DNA of 64,000 nt, from assembly GCF_900313065.1 (NCBI RefSeq), contig NZ_OMPU01000005.1, forward strand, positions 72,224 through 136,223, read 5' to 3'. Shown here piece after piece: positions 44,510 to 53,981 of this stretch. Within the stretch, counting starts at the first letter, position 1; each line of letters starts with the position of its first letter. The position numbers and the translations under genes were made by a program. The notes beneath the pieces were generated by a model. It was given only the letters and a program-made list of their open reading frames with translations, had not been told where the DNA came from and made no database searches. This DNA is from Kiloniella sp. EL199. Its GTDB lineage: Bacteria > Pseudomonadota > Alphaproteobacteria > Kiloniellales > Kiloniellaceae.

Positions 44510-44718
44510 CGGTCTTCCGACAATCCGCGTCATTTTATGTCAATTTTCCGACAAAAATTGCTGCGGTGCGGTTGCGCTCTGGGTCCGGGGTGTTAATCTA
44601 TCGCTAAGTATCTGGCGTTATGCTCTTATCAAATTAGGTGTATATCGCGGGTACTAGGGTTTCCGGACTCGTTAACCATATTTAAAAAATAAAACCAATT
44701 GAGGCTTTGTGGCGTCCC

Positions 44719-45915
44719 ATGAACATTCATGAATATCAAGCTAAAGAGCTGCTGAGAAAATACGGTGTAGCTGTTCCAAGAGGATCAGTCGCTTTCACAC
44801 CGGAAGAGGCAGAAAATGCAGCCCGCGAACTGGGCGGCCCAATCTGGGTTGTAAAATCCCAAATCCACGCAGGTGGACGTGGAGCAGGCCGTTTCACCGA
44901 CGACCCTGATGGCGATGGTGGAGTTCGTCTCTGCAAGACGCTTGATGATGTGAAAGAAAACGCGCGCAAGATGCTCGGTCATACCCTCGTGACAAAGCAG
45001 ACTGGCGCTGTCGGTAAAGAAGTGAAACGCCTTTATATCGAAGAAGGTTGTGACATTAAACGTGAACTCTATCTCGGTATGCTGATTGACCGCGCGACCA
45101 GCCGCGTGACGATTATGGCGTCTACTGAAGGTGGAATGGAAATTGAGGAAGTGGCGGAAGCCACGCCTGAGAAAATTCTAAAAGTTGCGATTGATCCTGT
45201 GGAAGGCTTCATGCCTTACCATGGTCGTAACCTTGCTTTTGGCCTTGGACTTGAAGGCAAACAAGTCAGTTCTGCTGTGAAATTCATGGCAACAATGTAC
45301 AAAGCCTTTATGGATCTTGATGCCAGCATTGTTGAGATCAACCCGCTGGTTGTTACTGGTGAAGGTGACATTATTGCCCTCGACGCGAAAATGAACTTCG
45401 ATGATAACGCACTCTTCCGTCACAAAGATGTTGCAGGTATGCGCGATGAAGATGAAGAAGATGCAAAAGAACTTGAAGCAGCTCGCCATGAATTGAACTA
45501 CATCTCACTGGACGGTGAAATTGGTTGCATGGTGAACGGCGCGGGTCTTGCAATGGCGACGATGGACATCATCAAACTATATGGTAGCGAGCCTGCCAAC
45601 TTCCTTGATGTTGGCGGTGGCGCAACCAAAGAACGTGTGACCGTTGCTTTCAAAATCATCCTTTCTGATCCTAACGTTAAGGGTATTCTGGTAAACATCT
45701 TTGGCGGCATCATGCGGTGTGATGTGATTGCCGAGGGTGTTGTCGCTGCTGCCCGCGAAGTATCTCTCAGCGTTCCATTGGTTGTCCGTCTGGAAGGTAC
45801 AAACGTCGATCTTGGTAAGAAAATTATGGCGGAATCCGGTCTCCCGATTATTTCTGGCGATGACTTGGCTGATGCTGCTGAAAAAGTGGTCAAAGCCGTG
45901 AAGGAGGCCGCGTAA
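44719..45915 (+). CDS. sucC: Succinyl-CoA synthetase beta subunit
   Basis: 398 residues starting [20 protein letters not shown]-grasp domain followed by the CoA-ligase beta domain: [29 protein letters not shown] and [15 protein letters not shown]. It makes ATP or GTP from succinyl-CoA together with SucD, one base downstream. Confidence 0.98.
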   Translation: MNIHEYQAKELLRKYGVAVPRGSVAFTPEEAENAARELGGPIWVVKSQIHAGGRGAGRFTDDPDGDGGVRLCKTLDDVKENARKMLGHTLVTKQTGAVGKEVKRLYIEEGCDIKRELYLGMLIDRATSRVTIMASTEGGMEIEEVAEATPEKILKVAIDPVEGFMPYHGRNLAFGLGLEGKQVSSAVKFMATMYKAFMDLDASIVEINPLVVTGEGDIIALDAKMNFDDNALFRHKDVAGMRDEDEEDAKELEAARHELNYISLDGEIGCMVNGAGLAMATMDIIKLYGSEPANFLDVGGGATKERVTVAFKIILSDPNVKGILVNIFGGIMRCDVIAEGVVAAAREVSLSVPLVVRLEGTNVDLGKKIMAESGLPIISGDDLADAAEKVVKAVKEAA

Positions 45916-45916
45916 A

Positions 45917-46792
45917 ATGTCGGTACTTGTTAATAAAAATACTCGTGTTATTTGTCAGGGCTTCACAGGTGCACAGGGCACTTTCCACTCTGAACAGGCT
46001 GTTGCCTACGGTACACAGATGGTTGGTGGCGTGACACCGGGTAAAGGTGGTACAAGCCATCTTGATCTACCTGTTTTCAACACTGTTGCAGAAGCCGTTC
46101 ACACAACAGAGGCAAATGCATCTGTTATTTATGTACCACCACCCTTTGCTGGCGATGCTATTCTTGAAGCTGTTGATGCAGGTGTTGAGCTGATCGTTTG
46201 TATTACTGAGGGCATTCCGGTTCTTGATATGGTACGTGTTAAACGTGCGCTTGCAGGATCCAAATCCCGTCTGATTGGTCCAAACTGTCCGGGTATCATT
46301 ACCCCTGATGAATGTAAAATTGGTATTATGCCGGGGCACATTCACCAGCGTGGCAAGATTGGTATTGTTTCCCGTTCCGGTACATTGACTTATGAAGCTG
46401 TGGCGCAAACGACAGCTGCGAACCTTGGTCAATCAACCTGTATTGGTATCGGTGGTGACCCTGTCAACGGTACAAACTTTATCGACTGCCTGGAGCTTTT
46501 CCTGGAAGATGATGAAACGCAAGGCATTATCATGATTGGTGAGATTGGTGGTAGTGCCGAAGAAGAAGCCGCAGAATTTTTCGCTGCGTCTAAAGTGAAA
46601 AAGCCAATTGCTGGCTTTATCGCGGGTGTTACGGCACCTCCAGGTCGTCGTATGGGCCATGCCGGTGCGATTATCGCTGGTGGTAAAGGTGGCGCAGACG
46701 ACAAGATTGAAGCCATGAAGTCAGCTGGCTTCCATGTTGCAGATTCTCCTGCTAGCCTCGGCAGTACTATGCTGAAAGCTATGCAAGGATAA
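45917..46792 (+). CDS. sucD: Succinyl-CoA synthetase alpha subunit
   Basis: 291 residues. CoA-binding [14 protein letters not shown] and GGVTPGKGG near the N-terminus, [18 protein letters not shown], and the phospho-His region in [17 protein letters not shown]. It follows sucC directly, and a structured intergenic hairpin separates it from sucA. Confidence 0.98.
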   Translation: MSVLVNKNTRVICQGFTGAQGTFHSEQAVAYGTQMVGGVTPGKGGTSHLDLPVFNTVAEAVHTTEANASVIYVPPPFAGDAILEAVDAGVELIVCITEGIPVLDMVRVKRALAGSKSRLIGPNCPGIITPDECKIGIMPGHIHQRGKIGIVSRSGTLTYEAVAQTTAANLGQSTCIGIGGDPVNGTNFIDCLELFLEDDETQGIIMIGEIGGSAEEEAAEFFAASKVKKPIAGFIAGVTAPPGRRMGHAGAIIAGGKGGADDKIEAMKSAGFHVADSPASLGSTMLKAMQG

Positions 46793-46804
46793 CAACCTAA
46801 TATT

Positions 46805-46838
46805 GGAGGGAGCCGAACTGGTACCCTCCAGTTCGGCT
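46805..46838 (+). promoter_or_regulatory. Mutually exclusive hairpins between sucD and sucA
   Basis: Hairpin A pairs GGAGGG (46805-46810) with CCCTCC (46824-46829). Hairpin B pairs AGCCGAACTGG (46811-46821) with its complement (46828-46838). They share bases 46828-46829 and the 11-nt arm lies in the loop of A, so only one can form fully. No T-run follows. The structure ends 11 nt before the sucA ATG. Confidence 0.55.
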
Positions 46839-46849
46839 ACAGGTTATAG

Positions 46850-49786
46850 ATGGCGAACACTACTGTTGGGCATGAGGCCCGCTATTTTGGCCCAAAAGCA
46901 GGCGAACTGGCTGATCTCTATGCTCAGTTCATAAGCCACCCTGATTCAGTTGATGCAGGGTGGCAATCTTTCTTCTCTAATCTGGAAGAAGATGCCAAAG
47001 ATTTACTTGCCGGGATTCACGGTGTTAGCACCACCCCGGCAGCTCCGGTACAAGTGAGTAGCGTGCCGTTGAGCGATGAGGAAAATCGACGTGCAATCCT
47101 TGATTCAATCCGTGCTTTGATGCTGATACGGGCTTACCGGGTCCGTGGTCATCTCGAAGCCAACCTTGATCCTCTTGGATTGAAGCCGATTAATCCTCAC
47201 CCTGAACTGGATCCGAAAGCCTATGGCTTTAGCGATGCAGATATGGACCATCCGATTTTTATCAACGGGGTTCTGGGGTTGGAGACGGCGACACTGCGTC
47301 AAATCGTAGAACGTGTTCGTAAGACCTATTGTGGTAAAGTTGGTGTCGAGTTTATGCACATTCAGGAACCAGAGCAAAAAGCCTGGATCCAGGAGCGTAT
47401 TGAAGGCATCAATAACCGGACAGATTTCACGGCCAAAGGCAAGCAAGCTATTTTGGAACGCTTGACCGCAGCCGAGATTTTCGAACAATTTCTTGGCAAG
47501 AAATATACTGGAACAAAACGCTTTGGCCTTGATGGTGCCGAGACGATGGTGCCGGCGCTTGAGCAAATCCTTAAGCGAGGATCAGCCCTTGGATTAGAAG
47601 AAGTGGTTTTGGGTGTCGCGCATCGCGGACGTCTGAATATTCTTGCCAACCTGATGGGGAAACCTTTCCGGGCAATTTTCAGTGAATTTAAAGGTGGAGC
47701 AGCTAACCCGGAAGATGTTGGCGGTTCTGGTGATGTTAAGTATCATTTGGGAACATCATCTGACCGTGAATTCGATGGAAATTCGGTTCATCTGTCTCTC
47801 ACAGCTAATCCCTCTCACCTTGAAGCTGTTGATCCCGTTGTTGTCGGTAAAGTCCGAGCCAAACAGGATCAGAAAAACGATACAGATCGCAGTAAGATCA
47901 TGGGTATTCTTCTCCATGGAGATGCTGCTTTTGCTGGGCAGGGACTTGTTCCCGAAACGTTGGATCTGTCTGAACTTGATGGTTACACAACGGGTGGAAC
48001 GATCCACTTTATCGTGAACAATCAGATCGGCTTTACGACTGATCCGGTGCATTCTCGTTCCGGTCCTTACTGTACAGATGTTGCCAAGATCATTCAGGCG
48101 CCAATTATCCACGTAAATGGGGATGATCCCGAGGCCGTTGTACACGTTGCACGTATTGCTATTGAATATCGTCAGACCTTTAAGTCGGACGTGGTAATCG
48201 ACATGTTCTGTTATCGCCGCTTTGGTCACAACGAAGGTGATGAGCCGACTTTTACACAGCCACAGATGTACAAAAAAATCGCACAACAGCGTTCTGTTCG
48301 TGAATTGTATGCTGAACAGTTGTCGTCTGAAGGTACGGTTACCAAAAGCGAAGTTGATGCGATCAGTAAAACCTGGTGGGATAAACTGGAAGAAGAATTC
48401 CAGATTGCTGAAGGCTATAAGCCAAATAAAGCTGATTGGCTGGAAGGCAAATGGTCTCATATCGGAGCTGTCCGTGGATACGATGCGCGTCGCGGAAACA
48501 CAGGGGTAGAACTCGATCTTCTCAAAGAGGTCGGTAATGTTCTCTGTAAAGTTCCTGGCGATTTTAACATCCATCGTAAGCTAACGCGTCAACTCAAAGC
48601 CAAACAGGCTATGATTGATAATGGTGAAGGGCTTGATTGGGCAACCGCTGAAGCTCTTGCTTATGGTACTTTGCTTGTCGAGGGACATCCGGTTCGCCTT
48701 TCGGGGCAGGACTGTAATCGAGGAACATTCTCGCAACGTCATGCCGCCTGGATCGACCAGCAAGATCAGTCTGAATACAAGCCGTTGAATAACGTTCGTT
48801 CCAGTCAGGCGCAGGCCGAGATCATTAACAGTCCGCTTAGTGAATTGGCAGTACTTGGTTTTGAGTATGGTTATTCGTTGGCCGAGCCAGATGCTCTGGT
48901 TCTGTGGGAGGCGCAGTTTGGCGATTTTGTGAACGGTGCGCAGATCATCATTGATCAGTTTATCGTATCAGGTGAGTCAAAATGGCTGAGAATGTCAGGC
49001 TTGGTGATGCTTCTACCTCATGGTTATGAAGGACAGGGGCCTGAGCATTCATCTGGTCGTGTCGAGCGTTTTCTCCAGTCTTGTGCGGAAGATAATATTC
49101 AGGTTGTTAACTGTACAACACCTGCAAACTATTTCCATGTTCTCAGGCGTCAGATCCACCGTGGTTTCCGAAAACCATTGATCATCATGACGCCAAAATC
49201 GCTTCTGCGTCACAAACGCTGTGTTTCCAATCTGGAAGACATGTTGCCGGATACATCGTTTCACCGGGTCTTGCCATGTAACGTCAAGGTGAACCCGCCG
49301 AGTAAGATCAAGCAGGTTATTCTTTGTACGGGTAAGGTTTATTATGACCTGCTGGATGAGCGTGAGAAGCGTGGCATCAACAATGTTCACCTGATCCGTC
49401 TTGAACAGCTTTATCCATTCCCGGCCGAAGCTCTGTCTCAGGCGCTTAAAGGATATGAGCATTGTGATCTGGTCTGGTGTCAGGAAGAACACCGGAATAT
49501 GGGAGCCTGGACTTTTGTTTCAACTTTCATAGAGGAAGTTGCAGAAGAAATGGGCTTTGAAAATTATCGTCCTCGTTATGCCGGTCGTAAGACTGCGGCA
49601 TCGCCTGCGACGGGATCTGCCAAAAAGCATGTGCTTCAGTTGGAGGCCCTGTTGGATGATGCCTTTACCTTGGGTAAAAAAGCTATGAGCCGTATCCAGA
49701 CTCGTAAAGCTGAAGAGCTTGAAGCCAGAGATGCGGCTGCGACAAAAGTGGAAAAATTACGCCCGGTTGCGAAAGCCGGTGAATAA
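46850..49786 (+). CDS. sucA: 2-oxoglutarate dehydrogenase E1 component
   Basis: 978 residues, thiamine diphosphate-dependent decarboxylase. N-terminal E1o segment (YAQFISHPDSVDAGWQSFF), ThDP-binding region (GVAHRGRLNILANL; HGDAAFAGQGLVPET), then the transketolase-like Pyr domain (HPVRLSGQDCNRGTFSQRHA) and C-terminal LRRQIHRGFRKPLIIMTPKS. A terminator follows, so sucB is probably expressed partly independently. Confidence 0.98.
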   Translation: MANTTVGHEARYFGPKAGELADLYAQFISHPDSVDAGWQSFFSNLEEDAKDLLAGIHGVSTTPAAPVQVSSVPLSDEENRRAILDSIRALMLIRAYRVRGHLEANLDPLGLKPINPHPELDPKAYGFSDADMDHPIFINGVLGLETATLRQIVERVRKTYCGKVGVEFMHIQEPEQKAWIQERIEGINNRTDFTAKGKQAILERLTAAEIFEQFLGKKYTGTKRFGLDGAETMVPALEQILKRGSALGLEEVVLGVAHRGRLNILANLMGKPFRAIFSEFKGGAANPEDVGGSGDVKYHLGTSSDREFDGNSVHLSLTANPSHLEAVDPVVVGKVRAKQDQKNDTDRSKIMGILLHGDAAFAGQGLVPETLDLSELDGYTTGGTIHFIVNNQIGFTTDPVHSRSGPYCTDVAKIIQAPIIHVNGDDPEAVVHVARIAIEYRQTFKSDVVIDMFCYRRFGHNEGDEPTFTQPQMYKKIAQQRSVRELYAEQLSSEGTVTKSEVDAISKTWWDKLEEEFQIAEGYKPNKADWLEGKWSHIGAVRGYDARRGNTGVELDLLKEVGNVLCKVPGDFNIHRKLTRQLKAKQAMIDNGEGLDWATAEALAYGTLLVEGHPVRLSGQDCNRGTFSQRHAAWIDQQDQSEYKPLNNVRSSQAQAEIINSPLSELAVLGFEYGYSLAEPDALVLWEAQFGDFVNGAQIIIDQFIVSGESKWLRMSGLVMLLPHGYEGQGPEHSSGRVERFLQSCAEDNIQVVNCTTPANYFHVLRRQIHRGFRKPLIIMTPKSLLRHKRCVSNLEDMLPDTSFHRVLPCNVKVNPPSKIKQVILCTGKVYYDLLDEREKRGINNVHLIRLEQLYPFPAEALSQALKGYEHCDLVWCQEEHRNMGAWTFVSTFIEEVAEEMGFENYRPRYAGRKTAASPATGSAKKHVLQLEALLDDAFTLGKKAMSRIQTRKAEELEARDAAATKVEKLRPVAKAGE

Positions 49787-49790
49787 ATAG

Positions 49791-49823
49791 AAAGGGTGAC
49801 CTGTCCCGGGTCACCCTTTTTCT
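49791..49823 (+). terminator. Rho-independent terminator between sucA and sucB
   Basis: Stem AAAGGGTGACC and complement, seven-nt loop, then T-rich sequence, beginning four bases past the sucA stop. Unexpected inside a suc operon. Confidence 0.88.
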
Positions 49824-49896
49824 TAACGGATGATCTGATAAAGATATCAGTGAGTTCAAATAACGAACAGTATAATAAACATAATAGAGACAAAAA

Positions 49897-51558
49897 ATGG
49901 CCACCGAAATAGTCGTTCCGGCACTAGGGGAATCTGTAACAGAAGCAACAGTTGCGAAATGGCTTAAGCAGCCAGGTGAAGCAGTTGCGATGGATGAAGC
50001 TATTGTGGAACTTGAGACAGACAAGGTCACGTTGGAAGTAAATGCGTCAGTTGCAGGTGTCCTCGAAGGGATTGTTGCCAATGAAGGTGATGATGTCGAA
50101 GTGGGCGCTTTGCTGGGATCAATTGCTGAAGGAGCCGCGGCTTCTTCTGCATCAGTAACTTCTTCTGCTCCTTTAGAAGAAGTTACTTCAAAAGAAGAGC
50201 CAGCTGTTGTTGAGGCAACGGGAGATCCCGTCGAAATTCCTGTCCCCGTTCTGGGTGAATCCGTGACTGAAGCAACCGTCGCACAGTGGATGAAGTCTGT
50301 TGGCGATGCTGTTGCACAGGATGAAGCGATTTGTGAGCTTGAAACAGACAAAGTGACACTGGAAGTGAATGCACCAGTCGCGGGTGTGTTGACATCAATT
50401 GCTGCTGAAGCTGATTCAGACGTTGGCGTTGGCGCCATTTTGGGAGTTATTACACCTGGATCCGGAGGTGTGGCAGCACCAGCGAAAGCTGCGGCAAGTT
50501 CGCCAACTCCGTCGCAGACGGTTCCACAGGCTGCTGTATCAGCCGCGGGTGATAATCTTGATCCGTCACAGATTTCCGGTAGCGGTGCTGGTGGAAAAGT
50601 GACAACAGCAGATCTGGTTGCTTTCCTTGAGGGTAATACCTCACCAGCTGCGATGACCTTACCGCCTGCAGTCGCAAAATTGATTTCGGAAAACAATCTT
50701 AATCCGCATCAAGTTAAAGGTACCGGTAAAGACGGTGCCTTAACAAAAGGTGATGTTCTCGAGCATCTGAAGAATCCACCTTCAGCGTCTGCGCCAATTA
50801 TTCCCGTTGGGGCAGCGCCTGTACCAACAACGGCAAGTGTTCCGGCTTCCGTAACTCCAGAACGTGAAACACGCGAGAAGATGTCAAAGATGAGAAAGAC
50901 AATTTCTCGTCGTTTGAAAGAAGCTCAGAACACCGCAGCGATGCTGACGACATTCAATGAAATTGACATGTTTGCTGTAATGGATGCGCGTAAGCAGTAC
51001 AAAGAAGCTTTTGAGAAGAAGCATGGCGTTCGTCTTGGCTTTAACAGTTTCTTTGCCAAAGCAGTTGTTCAGGCATTGCAGGACGTTCCATCTGTGAATG
51101 CGCGTATTGACGGTGATGATATTGTTTACAACAACTTCTTTGATATCGGCATGGCTGTTTCAACGCCATCCGGATTGATGGTCCCTGTTATTCGGGATTG
51201 TGATAAGAAGAGCTTTGCAGAAATCGAGGGCAGCCTCGGCGATCTTGCTAAAAAAGGTCGTGATGGCAAACTCGGCATGGATGATATGACGGGTGGCAGC
51301 TTTACCATTACAAATGGTGGCGTTTTTGGCTCATTGCTTTCAACGCCAATTCTGAATATGCCGCAGGCCGCAATCCTTGGATTACACAAAATTGAAGAAC
51401 GTCCGATCGCTGTGAATGGACAGGTAGTCGTTCGCCCGATGATGTATACGGCCCTGAGCTATGACCACCGTTTGATTGATGGACGTGAAGCCGTGACATT
51501 CCTTGTGCGGATCAAGGAATGTATGGAAGATCCCCAACGTCTTCTCTTGAGCATGTAA
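49897..51558 (+). CDS. sucB: Dihydrolipoyl succinyltransferase with two lipoyl domains
   Basis: 553 residues, longer than usual E2o (about 400). Two lipoyl domains: about 1-77 and about 110-188, each with the lipoylated Lys in [11 protein letters not shown]. Then come two peripheral-subunit-binding-like segments: a degenerate one ([20 protein letters not shown]) and a full one ([20 protein letters not shown]). The C-terminal acyltransferase has its catalytic motif in [12 protein letters not shown]. Linkers are Ala/Pro-rich. It transfers succinyl to CoA in the 2-oxoglutarate dehydrogenase complex. Confidence 0.96.
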   Translation: MATEIVVPALGESVTEATVAKWLKQPGEAVAMDEAIVELETDKVTLEVNASVAGVLEGIVANEGDDVEVGALLGSIAEGAAASSASVTSSAPLEEVTSKEEPAVVEATGDPVEIPVPVLGESVTEATVAQWMKSVGDAVAQDEAICELETDKVTLEVNAPVAGVLTSIAAEADSDVGVGAILGVITPGSGGVAAPAKAAASSPTPSQTVPQAAVSAAGDNLDPSQISGSGAGGKVTTADLVAFLEGNTSPAAMTLPPAVAKLISENNLNPHQVKGTGKDGALTKGDVLEHLKNPPSASAPIIPVGAAPVPTTASVPASVTPERETREKMSKMRKTISRRLKEAQNTAAMLTTFNEIDMFAVMDARKQYKEAFEKKHGVRLGFNSFFAKAVVQALQDVPSVNARIDGDDIVYNNFFDIGMAVSTPSGLMVPVIRDCDKKSFAEIEGSLGDLAKKGRDGKLGMDDMTGGSFTITNGGVFGSLLSTPILNMPQAAILGLHKIEERPIAVNGQVVVRPMMYTALSYDHRLIDGREAVTFLVRIKECMEDPQRLLLSM

Positions 51559-51576
51559 GCTCATTGCGAAACAGAG

Positions 51577-51605
51577 AAAAGGGAAGCTTCGGCTTCCCTT
51601 TTTTG
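51577..51605 (+). terminator. Rho-independent terminator after sucB
   Basis: Eleven-bp stem AAAAGGGAAGC and complement, loop TTCG, then T run; 18 bp after the sucB stop. Confidence 0.95.
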
Positions 51606-51713
51606 TTTTGCCACTATCTGTGAATGGTTACTTGGTGCTGTCATGTTTTACGGATATGATACTCCAATGTTTGTAACGTCCATGTCTTGGGGCGTTTGAA
51701 AATGGGGGTTGGT

Positions 51714-52067
51714 ATGAATGACGTTACACTGAACCTGGATAATCTTATCGACGGTAGTGGTTATGCCGATTTTGAACTTGATCTCACAGGGTTGGATCTC
51801 AGGCATGCACTAGAGTCCATTCGGCAGATGATTGAACGCCAACGCCGCCGAAGAAAGGTAAGGTCAGTATTGATTCGTCTTGACCCGCCTGTGCCCGGAC
51901 AAGGTGAAACGCTCTTTCGTCCGGTCGGAAAACATCTGGTTGAACTTCTCAAGAAAGAAATGATTTCTCGGGTGAAGCCGTATGCGGACAAGGAGTGTTC
52001 GGGGTTTGTTATCCACTTACCGGCAGGCAAAGAAGAAGATGTCAATGATGATGACGTTGAAAGCTGA
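51714..52067 (+). CDS. Smr-like small protein, unknown function
   Basis: About 117 residues. FELDLTGLDLRHALESIRQM followed by a beta-alpha arrangement (SVLIRLDP, HLVELLKKEMI, CSGFVIHLP) resembles the Smr/MutS2 C-terminal fold, but the usual catalytic LDxH and HGxGxG motifs are absent (LDLT and a PPVPGQGET loop instead). Any nuclease activity is therefore doubtful. Start uncertain: ATG 51714 chosen, with ATG 51702 or TTG 51687 upstream. It sits alone between sucB and lpd. Confidence 0.65.
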   Translation: MNDVTLNLDNLIDGSGYADFELDLTGLDLRHALESIRQMIERQRRRRKVRSVLIRLDPPVPGQGETLFRPVGKHLVELLKKEMISRVKPYADKECSGFVIHLPAGKEEDVNDDDVES

Positions 52068-52410
52068 TTTATAAATTCCAAAACATCGAAAATATCTCCC
52101 AATGAAAAACTCCTGATGCTTTCGTATCAGAGGTTAATTTATAAACTCATTAATGAGCTGGTGTAGGTTCATCAGACTGGATAATGAACTATTCCCCCGC
52201 ACCGATCAGGTTTTATTTAGAAAACGTGGTCATGGCTTAAAGAAATTATTGCATCTAGGCTATATCGTTGGAGTTTCCTATGCTATCCAGATAAACGAAA
52301 TCAAATCTTATAGCCGACTTGATGTAATCGTCTTGCTGACATCCTACAGGGTTGCATCTTACTGGACGGTATAGGGAAAGCACCTGGATACGGAAAGGAT
52401 CCTTAGAAAA
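52068..52410 (+). promoter_or_regulatory. Intergenic region upstream of lpd
   Basis: About 340 bp that should carry the lpd promoter. AT-rich with one minor hairpin (CTGAT/ATCAG at about 52110). An open frame at 52153-52374 looks non-coding. GGAAAGGATCC is the lpd ribosome-binding region. I could not place a confident -35/-10. Confidence 0.35.
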
Positions 52411-53811
52411 ATGAGTGAAGCTCTTTACGACCTGGTCATTATTGGCGGTGGCCCGGGTGGATATGTTGCTGCAATTCGTGCTGCCCAACTCGGCCTTAAA
52501 ACAGCCTGTGTTGAAGGTCGGGGCACATTGGGTGGAACCTGTCTGAATGTCGGGTGTATGCCTTCAAAAGCGCTTTTGAATTCTTCCGAGAAGTTTGTTG
52601 ATGCGCAAAAGCACTTTGCCGAGCACGGTATTAAAGGATCTGTTGAACTGGATCTGGAAACAATGCTGGGGCGTAAGGACAAGGTCGTTGAGGATCTGAC
52701 AAAAGGCGTTGAGTTTCTTTTGAAGAAAAACAAGGTCGATTACATCAAAGGTTGGGGATCTATTCCAAAAGTTGGTGAAGTTCTTGTCAAAGGTGATGAC
52801 GGTGAACAGACACTCAAAACCAAAGATATTTTGATTGCGACAGGTTCTGAATCAACACCTTTACCGGGCATTGAAACGGATGAAGAGCAGATCGTTACTT
52901 CTACTGGTGCGCTTTCCCTGAAAAAAGTGCCTGAGCACATGGTTGTTATCGGTGCTGGTGTTATTGGTCTGGAACTGGGATCAGTCTGGTCACGCCTTGG
53001 GGCGCAGGTCACTGTTGTGGAGTTTCTTGACAAGATCCTTCCCGGTATTGACGAAGAAACAGGCAAGCTTGCCAAGCGTGTTTTGGGTAAGCAGGGCCTG
53101 AAATTCAAACTCGGCATGAAGGTTGCCGCAGCAGATAAAGTTGATGGCAAAGTCAAGTTGACAATGGAATCTGTGAAAAAGGGTAAAGTTGAAGAACTGG
53201 AAGTTGATACTGTTCTGGTTTCTATCGGACGCCGCGCCTATACATCCGGTCTTGGATTGGAAGAGCTGGGTGTTGCCATGGAACGTGGTGTGATTCAGGT
53301 CGATGGTAATTTCAAAACATCTGTAGACGGTATCTACGCCATTGGTGATTGTGTGCCGGGGCCGATGCTGGCGCACAAAGCCGAAGAAGACGGTGTTGCC
53401 TGTGTGGAAACGCTGGCAGGTCAAAAGGGCCATGTAAATTACGAATTGGTACCTGGTGTTGTTTATACACACCCGGAAATCGCCACCGTTGGTAAAAGCG
53501 AAGAGGTTCTCAAAGAAGCTGGTGTTGCCTATAACGTTGGTAAGTTCCCTTTCAGTGCCAACAGCCGTGCACGCGCCATGGGTGAATCAGACGGGCAGGT
53601 GAAAATTCTGTCTGATGCAACAAGCGATAAAGTTCTTGGTGTTCACATTATTGGTCCGGCAGCGGGCGAATTATTGTCCGAAGCTGTGGCTGTTATGGAA
53701 TTTGGCGGTTCTGCTGAAGATATCGCCAGAACCTGTCATTCCCACCCAGGCCTGAGTGAAGCAGTTAAAGAAGCTGCATTGGCAGTAGATAAACGCGCAA
53801 TTCATATGTAG
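52411..53811 (+). CDS. lpd: Dihydrolipoyl dehydrogenase (E3)
   Basis: 466 residues. FAD-binding IIGGGPGGYVAAIRAAQLG, redox-active disulfide GGTCLNVGCMPSKALL, NAD-binding VIGAGVIGLELGSVW, and C-terminal catalytic His-Glu in CHSHPGLSEAVKEAAL. Reoxidises lipoyl groups of SucB using NAD. Downstream of the suc genes with its own intergenic region. Confidence 0.97.
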   Translation: MSEALYDLVIIGGGPGGYVAAIRAAQLGLKTACVEGRGTLGGTCLNVGCMPSKALLNSSEKFVDAQKHFAEHGIKGSVELDLETMLGRKDKVVEDLTKGVEFLLKKNKVDYIKGWGSIPKVGEVLVKGDDGEQTLKTKDILIATGSESTPLPGIETDEEQIVTSTGALSLKKVPEHMVVIGAGVIGLELGSVWSRLGAQVTVVEFLDKILPGIDEETGKLAKRVLGKQGLKFKLGMKVAAADKVDGKVKLTMESVKKGKVEELEVDTVLVSIGRRAYTSGLGLEELGVAMERGVIQVDGNFKTSVDGIYAIGDCVPGPMLAHKAEEDGVACVETLAGQKGHVNYELVPGVVYTHPEIATVGKSEEVLKEAGVAYNVGKFPFSANSRARAMGESDGQVKILSDATSDKVLGVHIIGPAAGELLSEAVAVMEFGGSAEDIARTCHSHPGLSEAVKEAALAVDKRAIHM

Positions 53812-53850
53812 GCGGCTATCTAACTTAAGAGTTTTCCGCTTTATGCGGTT

Positions 53851-53878
53851 AAAGGGCAGCTTTGAGCTGCCCTTTTTG
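53851..53878 (+). terminator. Rho-independent terminator after lpd
   Basis: Stem AAAGGGCAGC and complement, loop TTTGA, followed by T residues; 39 bp past the lpd stop. Confidence 0.92.
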
Positions 53879-53981
53879 ATTTTAGGTTGTTCCATGGTTT
53901 TCTGAGGTGAGCTGAATTAAGTCTGGACAATTTGTGGACATCGCTGCTTATCATCAGTCGGTATATTTATGAGGCGGGAAG

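Noticed and set aside
44476-44718. Possible riboswitch before sucC
   Set aside because: Only a terminator-like hairpin for mdh is visible; the remaining sequence shows no strong fold.
47756-48574. 272-residue open frame opposite sucA
   Set aside because: Lies wholly inside the clearly coding sucA gene and has no recognisable domain; antisense shadow.
49683-50696. 337-residue open frame on the minus strand, opposite sucB
   Set aside because: Ser/Thr/Ala/Pro-rich shadow of the repetitive lipoyl and linker coding sequence of sucB; no ribosome-binding site or family resemblance.
52153-52374. 73-residue frame upstream of lpd
   Set aside because: Atypical composition, no ribosome-binding site, no family; more likely promoter DNA.
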